Source: Aquariibacter albus
GTDB taxonomy: Bacteria > Pseudomonadota > Gammaproteobacteria > Burkholderiales > Burkholderiaceae_C
Reading direction: 5' to 3'
Assembly: GCF_014145335.1 (NCBI RefSeq)
Contig: NZ_JACIVI010000002.1
Location: 172,643-236,642 of the forward strand
DNA: 64,000 nucleotides
Shown piece after piece: positions 46,045-53,296 of this stretch. The notes beneath the pieces were generated by a model. That model saw only the letters and a list, made by a program, of their open reading frames with translations, was not told where the DNA came from and did no database searches. Both the position numbers and the translations under genes were made by a program. The first letter of the stretch is position 1, and every line of letters begins with the position of its first letter.

Positions 46045-47061
46045 ATGGCACGAAAAATCAGCATGAAGCAGGCCATCAACGAGGCCATCGACCTGGAGAT
46101 GACGCGCGACCCGCGCGTCATCATGCTGGGTGAGGACATCGTCGGCGGCGCCGGTGGCGAAGGCGAGATGGACGCCTGGGGCGGCGTGCTCGGCGTCACC
46201 AAGGGCCTGTATGCCAAGCACGGCAACCGCCTGATGGACACCCCGCTGTCGGAGAGCGCCTACGTCGGCGCGGCCATCGGTGCGGCCAGCTGCGGCCTGC
46301 GCCCGATCGCCGAACTGATGTTCATCGACTTCATGGGCGTCTGCTTCGACCAGATCTTCAACCAGGCGGCCAAGTTCAAGTACATGTTCGGCGGCAAGGC
46401 GGAGACGCCGGTGGTGATCCGCGCGATGGTCGGTGCCGGCTTCCGCGCCGCGGCCCAGCACAGCCAGATGCTGACCCCGGTCTTCACCCACATCCCGGGC
46501 CTGAAGGTGGTCTGCCCCAGCAATGCCTACGACACCAAGGGCATGCTCATCCAGGCCATCCGCGACAACGATCCGGTCATCTTCTGCGAGCACAAGGCCC
46601 TCTACGGCGCCGAGTGCGAGGTGCCGGAGGGCAGCTACACCGTGCCCTTCGGCGAGGCCAACGTCGTGCGCGATGGCAAGCACGCCACCCTCGTCACCTA
46701 CGGCCTGATGGTGCACCGCTCGCTGGAGGCTGCGGCCACCCTGGCCAAGGAAGGCATCGAGGTCGAGATCATCGACCTTCGCAGTCTGTCGCCGATCGAC
46801 TGGGACACCGTGCTGGAGAGCGTCGAACGCACCGGCCGCCTGGTCTGCGTGGACGAGGCCAGCCCGCGCTGCAACATCGGCACCGACGTGGCCGCCCAGG
46901 TCGCGATGCAGATCTTCGGCGCGCTCAAGGGCCCGATCCAGCAGGTCGCCCCGCCGCATGTGCCGGTGCCCTTCTCGCCGACGCTGGAGGACCTCTACAT
47001 CCCCAGCGCGGCCCAGATCGTCGAGGCCGTGCGCCGCACGAACGCCGGAGGCAAGCGCTGA
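46045..47061 (+). CDS. acoB: Acetoin dehydrogenase E1 component, beta subunit
   Basis: A 338-residue E1-beta transketolase-like subunit. SMKQAINEAIDLEMTRDPRVIMLGEDI, TPLSESAYVGAAIGAASCGLRPIAELMFIDFMG, and the C-terminal domain with DLRSLSPIDWDTVLESV mark it. It pairs with AcoA to bind thiamine diphosphate and acetoin. The internal insert VGGAGGEGEMDAWGGVLGVTKGL is typical of the acetoin rather than pyruvate enzymes as I recall them. GAGGAGA precedes the ATG. Its stop overlaps the acoC start by one base. Confidence 0.93.
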   Translation: MARKISMKQAINEAIDLEMTRDPRVIMLGEDIVGGAGGEGEMDAWGGVLGVTKGLYAKHGNRLMDTPLSESAYVGAAIGAASCGLRPIAELMFIDFMGVCFDQIFNQAAKFKYMFGGKAETPVVIRAMVGAGFRAAAQHSQMLTPVFTHIPGLKVVCPSNAYDTKGMLIQAIRDNDPVIFCEHKALYGAECEVPEGSYTVPFGEANVVRDGKHATLVTYGLMVHRSLEAAATLAKEGIEVEIIDLRSLSPIDWDTVLESVERTGRLVCVDEASPRCNIGTDVAAQVAMQIFGALKGPIQQVAPPHVPVPFSPTLEDLYIPSAAQIVEAVRRTNAGGKR

Positions 47062-48167
47062 TGTCCGCCATCACCCCCATCGTCATGCCCAAGTGGGGCC
47101 TCTCCATGAGCGAGGGCCGCGTGATGGCCTGGCTGGTCGAGGACGGCGCGGACATCGAGGTCGGCCTGCCCATCCTTGATGTCGAGACCGACAAGATCGC
47201 CAATGCCGTCGAGGCCCCGGACCCCGGCCTGCTGCGCCGCCGCCTGGCGGTCGAGGGCGAGGTCTACCCGGTCAAGGCCCTGCTCGGCGTGATGGCCGAT
47301 GCCTCGGTCAGCGAGGCCGAGATCGACGAATACATCGCCAGCTATGTGCTGCCGGCCGCCGAGGACGAGGGGGCCGACGCCGGCCCGCAGTACCTCTGGG
47401 CCGAGGTCCAGGGCTTCAAGCTGCGCTACGCCCGGCGCGGCGCCGAGACCGGCACGCCGGTGCTCTTCCTGCACGGCTTCGGCGGCGACCTCGACAACTG
47501 GCTGTTCAACCTCGACGCCCTCGGCGAGGCCCATCCCGTCCTCGCCCTGGACCTGCCGGGCCACGGCCAGTCCAGCCCGCGCCTGCCGGGCACCGGCCTG
47601 GCGGCGCTGGCCGGCGTGGTGGCGGCCTTCCTCGCGCAGCTCGATCTCGGGCCGGTGCATGTCGTCGGCCACTCGATGGGCGGGGCCATCGCCGCGCAGC
47701 TCGCGCTCGACCATCCGGCCGCGGTGCGCAGCCTCAGCCTGATGGCGCCGGCCGGCTTCGGCCCGGAGATCAACGTCGGCTACACCGGCGGCTTCGCGCG
47801 GGCCAGCAGCAAGCGCGAGCTCAAGCCCCTGCTCGAACAGCTCTTCCAGGATCCGGGCCTGGTCAGCCGGCAGATGATCGACGACGTGCTGAAGTACAAG
47901 CGGCTCGACGGCATCGAGGACCTGCTGGTCGCGCTGAACGAGGGCCTCTTCCCCGGCGGCACGCAGGCCGCGCTGCCGGGCCGGGCCCTGGCCGGCAAGC
48001 CCTTGCTGGTGGTCTGGGGCGCGGACGACCGCATCGTGCCCGCCGCCCACGCGGCCCATGTGCCGGCCGGTGCGACGGTGGAGATCTTCCCCGCCACCGG
48101 GCACATGGTGATGATGGAGAAGGCGAACGAGGTCAATCGCCTGATCCGCCAGCATGTGGGCGGCTGA
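47061..48167 (+). CDS. acoC: Acetoin dehydrogenase E2 component (lipoyl domain plus alpha/beta-hydrolase fold)
   Basis: A 368-residue protein. The N-terminal lipoyl domain (about residues 1-78) carries the lipoylated lysine in VETDKIANAVEA near residue 47. After a linker it has an alpha/beta-hydrolase domain (about 115-368) with VLFLHGFGGDLDNWLFNLDAL, the nucleophile elbow VVGHSMGGAIAAQLAL, an acid near WGADDRIVPAAH, and TGHMVMMEKANEVNRLI with the histidine. The same odd domain set is known in AcoC of Cupriavidus, where the hydrolase fold replaces the usual CoA acyltransferase core. No E3 dehydrogenase (acoL) follows, so a shared dihydrolipoamide dehydrogenase is needed. Confidence 0.93.
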   Translation: MSAITPIVMPKWGLSMSEGRVMAWLVEDGADIEVGLPILDVETDKIANAVEAPDPGLLRRRLAVEGEVYPVKALLGVMADASVSEAEIDEYIASYVLPAAEDEGADAGPQYLWAEVQGFKLRYARRGAETGTPVLFLHGFGGDLDNWLFNLDALGEAHPVLALDLPGHGQSSPRLPGTGLAALAGVVAAFLAQLDLGPVHVVGHSMGGAIAAQLALDHPAAVRSLSLMAPAGFGPEINVGYTGGFARASSKRELKPLLEQLFQDPGLVSRQMIDDVLKYKRLDGIEDLLVALNEGLFPGGTQAALPGRALAGKPLLVVWGADDRIVPAAHAAHVPAGATVEIFPATGHMVMMEKANEVNRLIRQHVGG

Positions 48168-48924
48168 AGCCCGTGCGGAGGAAGGCCCCGGGACGGGGCC
48201 TTCGCACGATCACGCCGGTCCCCCGGCCGACGCGGCGGAGGCCGGGCTGGCCCCCGCCGTCGAAGCGCGCCTGCTGGAGCGGGCGCAGGCGGCCGGGGGC
48301 CTGGTCGTGGGCGTCTGGGAGCCGCCCTGCTCGCTGGTCGTGCCGGCCAGCTACCAGCGCTACGAGCGCTTCGAGGCCCTGGGCGCCCGCTTCGCGGCCG
48401 CGGGCTGGCCCGTGGCCGTGCGCCGCAGTGGCGGCGGCCTGGTGCCGCAGGGCCCGGGCGTGCTGAACCTCAGCCTGGCCTGGCCGACCGCGGCCGAGCT
48501 GGGCACGGTGATGGAGTCGGTCTATCTGCGGCTGGGCGCGGTGCTACAGCAGGCCGTGGCCCCCTGGGGCCGGCGTGCCGGCCTGCAGCCGGTGGAAGGC
48601 TCCTTCTGCGACGGCCGCTTCAACCTGGCCATCGCCGGCCGCAAGATCGCCGGCACGGCCCAGGGCTGGCGCCGCCTGGCCGATGGCCGCTCGCTGGTGC
48701 TGGCCCACGCCTGCCTGCTGGTGGCGGCCGACCTGCCCGGCCTGGTCGACCAGGCCAACCGCTTCGAGGCCCACCTCGGCAGCGACCGCCAGTACCGCCT
48801 GGACACCCTGGACAACCTGCTGCCGCCGGCCGTGCAGGCCGATGCGGCCGCGCGGGCCGCTGCGCTGCGCGCCGTCGGCCAGGCCCTGCGCCAGGCGGCC
48901 GAGGCGGCCGGGCCGCTGGCCTGA
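48154..48924 (+). CDS. Lipoate-protein ligase A family protein
   Basis: A 256-residue biotin/lipoate ligase-fold protein. It has the nucleotide and lipoate motif VAVRRSGGGLVPQGPGVLNLSL near residue 88 and the catalytic lysine in IAGRKIAGTAQGWRRL. The first 30 residues are a low-complexity lead without clear homology. Members attach lipoate, or move octanoyl or lipoyl groups, to lysines of lipoyl domains. It overlaps acoC by 14 bp and ends the acoXABC operon, so its target is almost surely AcoC. Whether it uses free lipoate (LplA) or transfers octanoate (LipM-like, feeding the adjacent LipA) cannot be told. It lacks the C-terminal accessory domain of E. coli LplA. Confidence 0.82.
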   Translation: MWAAEARAEEGPGTGPSHDHAGPPADAAEAGLAPAVEARLLERAQAAGGLVVGVWEPPCSLVVPASYQRYERFEALGARFAAAGWPVAVRRSGGGLVPQGPGVLNLSLAWPTAAELGTVMESVYLRLGAVLQQAVAPWGRRAGLQPVEGSFCDGRFNLAIAGRKIAGTAQGWRRLADGRSLVLAHACLLVAADLPGLVDQANRFEAHLGSDRQYRLDTLDNLLPPAVQADAAARAAALRAVGQALRQAAEAAGPLA

Positions 48925-48985
48925 GAGCGGGGCGGCTGGCGCGCCGCCGGCTGTTGGCTAGATGCGTTCCACGGTCCTCGCGCGA

Positions 48986-49048
48986 TGCGACGTCCGTCAC
49001 GCCGAAGGCGACATTTGGACGGTGACATCTGTCGCACACGGTGCGACG
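48986..49048 (+). promoter_or_regulatory. Cluster of activator-binding dyads upstream of the first quinoprotein operon
   Basis: TGCGACGTCCGTCACG (48986-49001), GGCGACATTTGGACGG (49007-49022) and GGTGACATCTGTCGCA (49021-49036) are successive degenerate copies of TGCGACA-N2-TGTCGCA. They are followed by TGCGACG (49042-49048). The copies are spaced near 20 bases apart, about two helical turns. They lie 180-240 bp upstream of the sigma-54 promoter at 49226, in a 439-bp gene-free stretch. Confidence 0.65.
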
Positions 49049-49225
49049 GCCCGGACATCCCGGCGTCAGGCTATTGGGGAGTGTGTTGTGCAAGGCCCCA
49101 GCCACGGAGATATCCGCTGCGGCCTCGGTCCAAGGGGTTGATTTCCTTCGGTTCAGCCCGGGGAGCGGAGAAATCGCTCATGGCGGAGAGTCCTTGGCAA
49201 GGTGTCCATGCTGCGCGATTGGCAG

Positions 49226-49240
49226 TGGCATATGTCTTGC
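49226..49240 (+). promoter_or_regulatory. Sigma-54 promoter of the first quinoprotein operon
   Basis: TGGCATA-TGTC-TTGC carries GG at 49227-49228 and GC at 49239-49240, ten bases apart, and the full TTGC box. Transcription would start near 49252, about 110 bases before the ATG at 49364. The surrounding DNA is noticeably less GC-rich than the coding regions. Confidence 0.8.
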
Positions 49241-49363
49241 GGAACACGCACAGCTCGAGAGCCTAGGCTCATCGTGCGAGACCGTGTAGAGCAATGCACG
49301 GATGTGGAGACAAAAGCAGCCCCTGGTCGCAGGCCGGCTGTTCAGAACCCCGAGGAGCAAGCA

Positions 49364-51319
49364 ATGATTCTTCAGAAGACCGCCCTTGCTGTGGCTGCGC
49401 TGGCAGCTGGAATCGCAGCCAGTGCCGCCGACAACGGCAACTGGCGTGAGTACAACGGCGACAAGTCAGGCTCGCGTTTTGAGCCAGGTCTTGGCGTCAC
49501 CGCGCAGAGCGTCAAGAACATGAAGGTGGCTTGGCGCATTCCGTTGCCTGGCAACCAGATCTCCGCAGACAACCCGGAGCTGCGGACCTGGGTCAACCAG
49601 TCGACGCCGTTGGCGATCGACGGCGTGCTGTACTCCAGCTCGCCGCTCGGCATCGTCACGGCGCTCGACGGTACGACCGGCAAGACCCTCTGGACCTGGG
49701 ACGGTGGCGGCTGGGTCGACGGTACCCCGCCGAACCTGGGCTTCATCAGCCGCGGCGTCAGCTACTGGTCGGACGGCAAAGACAAGCGGCTCTTCGTCGG
49801 CACGCCCGACGCCTACATGGTCGCGCTGGATGCCAAGACGGGCAAGCCTGTCGAGAGCTGGGGTGACAAGGGTCGGGTGGACCTGACCAAGGGTCTGCGC
49901 CGGCCGATCGATCGCTCCCTGGTCAGCCCGACCACTCCGCCGATCATTTGCGGCGGGCAGGTGATTCCGAGTCTGGCCATCCTCGATTCCTTCGCCATCG
50001 GCCGTGATCCGCTGAAGTTCCACCCGCCGGGCGACGTGCGAGGCTTCGATGTCAAGACCGGCAAGCCGAACTGGACCTTCCACGTGCCGCCGCAAGAAGG
50101 CGAACTGGGCCATGAAACCTGGGAGGGCGGCTCGGCCAAGTCGACCGGCGGCGGCAACATGTGGACGCGCGCCAGCTGCGACGACGAGCTCGGTCTCGTC
50201 TACCTGCCCTTGTCCACGCCGGCCAATGACTTCTACGGCGGTCACCGCAAGGGCGACGGCCTGTTCGGCGAATCCCTGGTGGCCCTGAATGCCAAGACCG
50301 GCAAGGTCGTCTGGTACTTCCAGGTGGCGCACCACGGCCTCTGGGACTACGACTTACCGGCCGCGCCTAACCTGATGGACCTGACGGTTGATGGCCGCAA
50401 GATCAAGGCCGCTGTGCAGGTGACCAAGCAGGGCTTCGTCTTCGCCTTCGATCGCACGAACGGCAAGCCGATCTGGCCGATCGAGGAGCGTGCCGTGCCG
50501 CAGTCCACGGTGCCGGGCGAGAGATCCTCGCCGACCCAGCCCTTTCCGACCAAGCCGCGGCCCTTCGAGCGCCAGGGGGTGAATCTTGACGAGCTGATCG
50601 ACTTCACGCCCAAGCTCCGCGAGGACGCCCTGAAGATCGCCGGTCGCTACAACCATGGCCCACTGTATTTCCCGCCGACCCTGGACAAGGCCGGCACCCT
50701 GCAGGTTCCGGGCGTCCTCGGCGGTGCGAGCTGGATCGGTGCGGCGCACAACCCCAAGACCAACATCCTCTACGTTCCTTCCTTCACCATCCCCTTCGGT
50801 ATCAAGCTGAAGAAGGGCTCGACCGGGGTGTATGACTACACCGGCACCTGGGCCGGGGTGGGCGGCCCCGATGGCTTGCCGCTGTTCAAGCCGCCCTTTG
50901 GCAAGGTGACTGCGATCGACATGAACACCGGCGAACACCTGTGGGCCATTCCGGCTGGCCGTGGGCCCGTCGACCACCCGGCCCTCAAGGACCTGAAGCT
51001 CGATCGACTCGGCGTGCCGCGCCAGAGCCATATCGCGCTGACCGAGCAGGTGCTCTTCGTCGCGCCCGAGGGCACAAACAGCGTGATCGGCTTGTCGGCC
51101 CGCGGCAATGCGCTGATCACGCAGGCCACCAAGGACGAGCCGGAGCCTTTCCTCTACGCCCATGATGCGAAGACGGGCGCCTTGCTGGCGGAGCTTCGCC
51201 TCCCCGGCGGGGTCTTCGGCAACCTCATGACTTACTCCGCGGGCGGCAAGCAGTACGTCGTGGCACCGATCGGCGGTGCTGGCCTGCCAGCCGAGCTGGT
51301 GGCCGTGCAGGTCAATTGA
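49364..51319 (+). CDS. PQQ-dependent dehydrogenase, soluble glucose/quinate dehydrogenase-like
   Basis: A 651-residue periplasmic quinoprotein with a signal peptide (about residues 1-22, ending ASA) and repeated beta-propeller W-motifs such as ALDGTTGKTLWTW. The active-site text VAHHGLWDYDLPAAPNLMDL and the downstream VPQSTVPGERSSPTQPFPTKP resemble membrane glucose and quinate dehydrogenases, not methanol or ethanol enzymes. There is no adjacent Cys-Cys pair, and the membrane anchor of the GCD group is missing. Electrons likely go to the small cytochrome c encoded next. Substrate unknown; a polyol or secondary alcohol such as 2,3-butanediol would fit the aco context but is a guess. Third positions look less GC-rich than in neighbours, so transfer is possible. 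GAGGAGCAAGC precedes the ATG. Confidence 0.82.
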   Translation: MILQKTALAVAALAAGIAASAADNGNWREYNGDKSGSRFEPGLGVTAQSVKNMKVAWRIPLPGNQISADNPELRTWVNQSTPLAIDGVLYSSSPLGIVTALDGTTGKTLWTWDGGGWVDGTPPNLGFISRGVSYWSDGKDKRLFVGTPDAYMVALDAKTGKPVESWGDKGRVDLTKGLRRPIDRSLVSPTTPPIICGGQVIPSLAILDSFAIGRDPLKFHPPGDVRGFDVKTGKPNWTFHVPPQEGELGHETWEGGSAKSTGGGNMWTRASCDDELGLVYLPLSTPANDFYGGHRKGDGLFGESLVALNAKTGKVVWYFQVAHHGLWDYDLPAAPNLMDLTVDGRKIKAAVQVTKQGFVFAFDRTNGKPIWPIEERAVPQSTVPGERSSPTQPFPTKPRPFERQGVNLDELIDFTPKLREDALKIAGRYNHGPLYFPPTLDKAGTLQVPGVLGGASWIGAAHNPKTNILYVPSFTIPFGIKLKKGSTGVYDYTGTWAGVGGPDGLPLFKPPFGKVTAIDMNTGEHLWAIPAGRGPVDHPALKDLKLDRLGVPRQSHIALTEQVLFVAPEGTNSVIGLSARGNALITQATKDEPEPFLYAHDAKTGALLAELRLPGGVFGNLMTYSAGGKQYVVAPIGGAGLPAELVAVQVN

Positions 51320-51397
51320 GGTCTGGCTCGGCTGCGGCTTCCAGCACGCTGGGTCACCGCAGCCGGGCTGCAAGCTCCCAACCCCTCCCCCGACAGC

Positions 51398-51772
51398 ATG
51401 AAATCCAATCTCGTTCGCGCCGGACTTTTGATCAGCTCGGTGCTGCTGCTGGCCCAGGCGATGGCCGGTGGCTCGCCGCCGCCCGATACCGAGAGCGGCC
51501 CTGGCTTCGCCCCCTTCGACCTGAGCGATCCCGTGCGGATCGATGCCGGACGCAAGCGCTTCGACTCGACCTGTGCCGCCTTCTGCCATGGCCATGCGCC
51601 GCCGCTGTTCATCGGGCGCAAGGATCTCGCGCCTGAACATGCGTTCAAGACGATCACCGATGGCGGGGGCGGTGCGACGCCCATGCCGCCCTGGGGGGAC
51701 GTCTTCACCCGCGAGGAGATCTGGGAGCTCGTGGCCTACATCAAGCATCTGGGCACTCTGAAGCCAGAGTGA
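51398..51772 (+). CDS. Small periplasmic cytochrome c with an atypical CxxxCH haem motif
   Basis: A 124-residue exported protein (signal peptide about residues 1-23, ending AMA). The haem site is C59-A-A-F-C63-H64, which is Cys-x3-Cys-His, not the standard Cys-x2-Cys-His. I checked the codons (TGT GCC GCC TTC TGC CAT). The distal ligand is probably M96 in TPMPPWGDVFTREEIWELVAYIKHLG, the normal C-terminal helix of class I cytochromes. It would take electrons from the quinoprotein encoded 78 bp upstream. A similar spacing may be a property of cytochromes that partner this dehydrogenase group, but I cannot confirm that here. Confidence 0.8.
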   Translation: MKSNLVRAGLLISSVLLLAQAMAGGSPPPDTESGPGFAPFDLSDPVRIDAGRKRFDSTCAAFCHGHAPPLFIGRKDLAPEHAFKTITDGGGGATPMPPWGDVFTREEIWELVAYIKHLGTLKPE

Positions 51773-51809
51773 TTCCGCCCGGGCACTTGGCCCGGATCAC
51801 CAGTCCCCC

Positions 51810-51850
51810 AAGGGCTCACGGCAGACTCACGCCGTGAGCCCTTCTTACTT
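51810..51850 (+). terminator. Intrinsic terminator after the first quinoprotein operon
   Basis: AAGGGCTCACGGC (51810-51822) pairs perfectly with GCCGTGAGCCCTT (51831-51843) around an 8-base loop. It is followed by CTTACTT, a weak T-rich tail. The 13-bp stem closes the quinoprotein-cytochrome operon and insulates the next sigma-54 promoter. Confidence 0.85.
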
Positions 51851-51890
51851 GGTGGGCATTTCCTGAGCGACTTCAGACCGGGTGCCGGCG

Positions 51891-51941
51891 TGTCGCAGTT
51901 GCGACATTTGCGACGCGTCATCTGCCGCGTGAACTGTCGCA
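51891..51941 (+). promoter_or_regulatory. Activator-binding half-sites upstream of the porin operon
   Basis: TGTCGCA (51891-51897), TGCGACA (51900-51906), TGCGACG (51909-51915) and TGTCGCA (51935-51941) crowd 51 bases. They lie 50-100 bp before the sigma-54 promoter at 51992. Half-sites are the same as at the other three promoters, though the order here is inverted-facing for the first pair. Confidence 0.65.
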
Positions 51942-51991
51942 TTCACGCCCTGGTCCTATCTGCCGATGAGCGTAAGTCGTTCTTCCGGGCT

Positions 51992-52006
51992 TGGCACGGA
52001 TGCTGC
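51992..52006 (+). promoter_or_regulatory. Sigma-54 promoter of the porin-quinoprotein operon
   Basis: TGGCACG-GATG-CTGC has the full -24 box and a -12 box with one change (C for T). GG at 51993-51994 and GC at 52005-52006 are ten bases apart. The start would be near 52018, about 80 bases before the porin ATG. Confidence 0.8.
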
Positions 52007-52099
52007 GCCAGCGCCTCTGCGAGGCCATCCAGGTCGCCGCGCAGCAGCGCACGGGTCGCAAGAGGCCCGTGCATCGACCTACAAACTGGAGGAGACACC

Positions 52100-53230
52100 A
52101 TGAAACCCATCGCCAAGCACCTTTCGGCCGCCTGTCATCCACGCGTCCTGGCCACCGGCCTGCTCGCCACCGCGATGGCCGCCCAGGCCGAGACGACGGT
52201 GCAGATCTACGGCATCGTCGACACCGGCATCCAGGTGCAGAACAAGACCGCAGGCTCCAACGACGGCCGGGTCAGCATGAACACCTCGAACCTGCGCCAG
52301 AGCGTGTGGGGCCTGCGCGGCAGCGAGGACCTCGGCAACGGGCTGAAGGCCTTCTTCAACCTGGAGTCGCACATCGCCGTCGACACCGGCGGCCTGTTCG
52401 GCGATGGCCAGGGCGAGTCTCCGCTGTTCCGGCGCCAGGCCAATGTCGGCCTGTCGGGAAGCTGGGGCTCGATCACGCTGGGCCGCCAGTACGGCCCGGC
52501 CCTGCTCGCCCATGTGGCCACCGAGCCGCGTGCGTTCAAGGAGCAGTTCTCCAGCCTCTACACCTGGGCCTACAACCAGCTCGAGTCGATCAACGGCGGC
52601 GGTGCGAACAACACCAACGACGACGTCGGCATCTTCATGAAGAACGCCATCCAGTACCGCGGCAGCTACGGCCCGGTGACCGGCGGCATCCTCTATGCGC
52701 TCGGCGAGCAGGCCGGCGACACCTCGGCCAACAGCATCCTGGCGCTGGGCCTCACCTACACCGGTCCGGTCACGCTGTCCTTCTCGCACGAGTACATGAA
52801 GGACGCCAACACCGGCGAGAAGGTGGTCGAGCACACGGGCCTGGGCGCCGCGGTGAGCCTGGGCGACTGGGCCTTCAAGGGCAACTTCCACCGCTCGGAC
52901 AACAGCGCCGAGGACGGCAGCCGCGTGTCCAAGGTCGATGTGCTGGGCCTGGGCGTGGACTGGAAGTGGAACCCGAACAACATGGTCACCGTCGCCTACT
53001 ACGACGCCCGCGACAAGGAGAACCGCTCGAACCACACCAAGAACCTGGTGATCGGCAACGAGACCTACCTGTCGAAGCGGACCACGCTGTACGCGACCCT
53101 GGCCGTGGTCGATGCCGACACCGGGGCCACCGGCACGCAGGCGCTGCGGACCAGCATCGTCAACGACGCCAGCTTCCGCGCCGGCTCGACGACGAGCTTC
53201 TTCAACTTCGGCATCCATCACAACTTCTGA
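52100..53230 (+). CDS. Betaproteobacterial trimeric outer-membrane porin
   Basis: A 376-residue porin with a signal peptide (about residues 1-30, ending AQA). It begins the mature chain with ETTVQIYGIVDTGIQVQNK and contains NLRQSVWGLRGSEDLGNGLKAFFNLES, SWGSITLGRQYGPALL and a C-terminal FFNFGIHHNF ending in phenylalanine, the outer-membrane assembly signal. This is the Gram-negative porin family typical of Burkholderiales. It heads an operon with a quinoprotein dehydrogenase 66 bp downstream, so it may serve as the entry channel for its alcohol substrate. GGAGGAGA precedes the ATG at 52100; the longer frame upstream is not used. Confidence 0.92.
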   Translation: MKPIAKHLSAACHPRVLATGLLATAMAAQAETTVQIYGIVDTGIQVQNKTAGSNDGRVSMNTSNLRQSVWGLRGSEDLGNGLKAFFNLESHIAVDTGGLFGDGQGESPLFRRQANVGLSGSWGSITLGRQYGPALLAHVATEPRAFKEQFSSLYTWAYNQLESINGGGANNTNDDVGIFMKNAIQYRGSYGPVTGGILYALGEQAGDTSANSILALGLTYTGPVTLSFSHEYMKDANTGEKVVEHTGLGAAVSLGDWAFKGNFHRSDNSAEDGSRVSKVDVLGLGVDWKWNPNNMVTVAYYDARDKENRSNHTKNLVIGNETYLSKRTTLYATLAVVDADTGATGTQALRTSIVNDASFRAGSTTSFFNFGIHHNF

Positions 53231-53296
53231 GTCCCGCCGGCCCCGCCCGCCGCGGGCGGGGCCGAAGCCGGGCACCGTCCCCACGAGGAGTCCACG

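Noticed and set aside
49364..51319. Calling the first quinoprotein a methanol or XoxF-type dehydrogenase
   Set aside because: The HHGLWDYDLP site and GERSSPTQPFP text belong to the glucose/quinate type, and the Cys-Cys pair of alcohol dehydrogenases is absent.
41931..51941. The repeated TGTCGCA elements as a CRISPR array or transposon ends
   Set aside because: Half-sites are short, irregularly spaced, confined to four upstream regions, and no cas or transposase gene is present.
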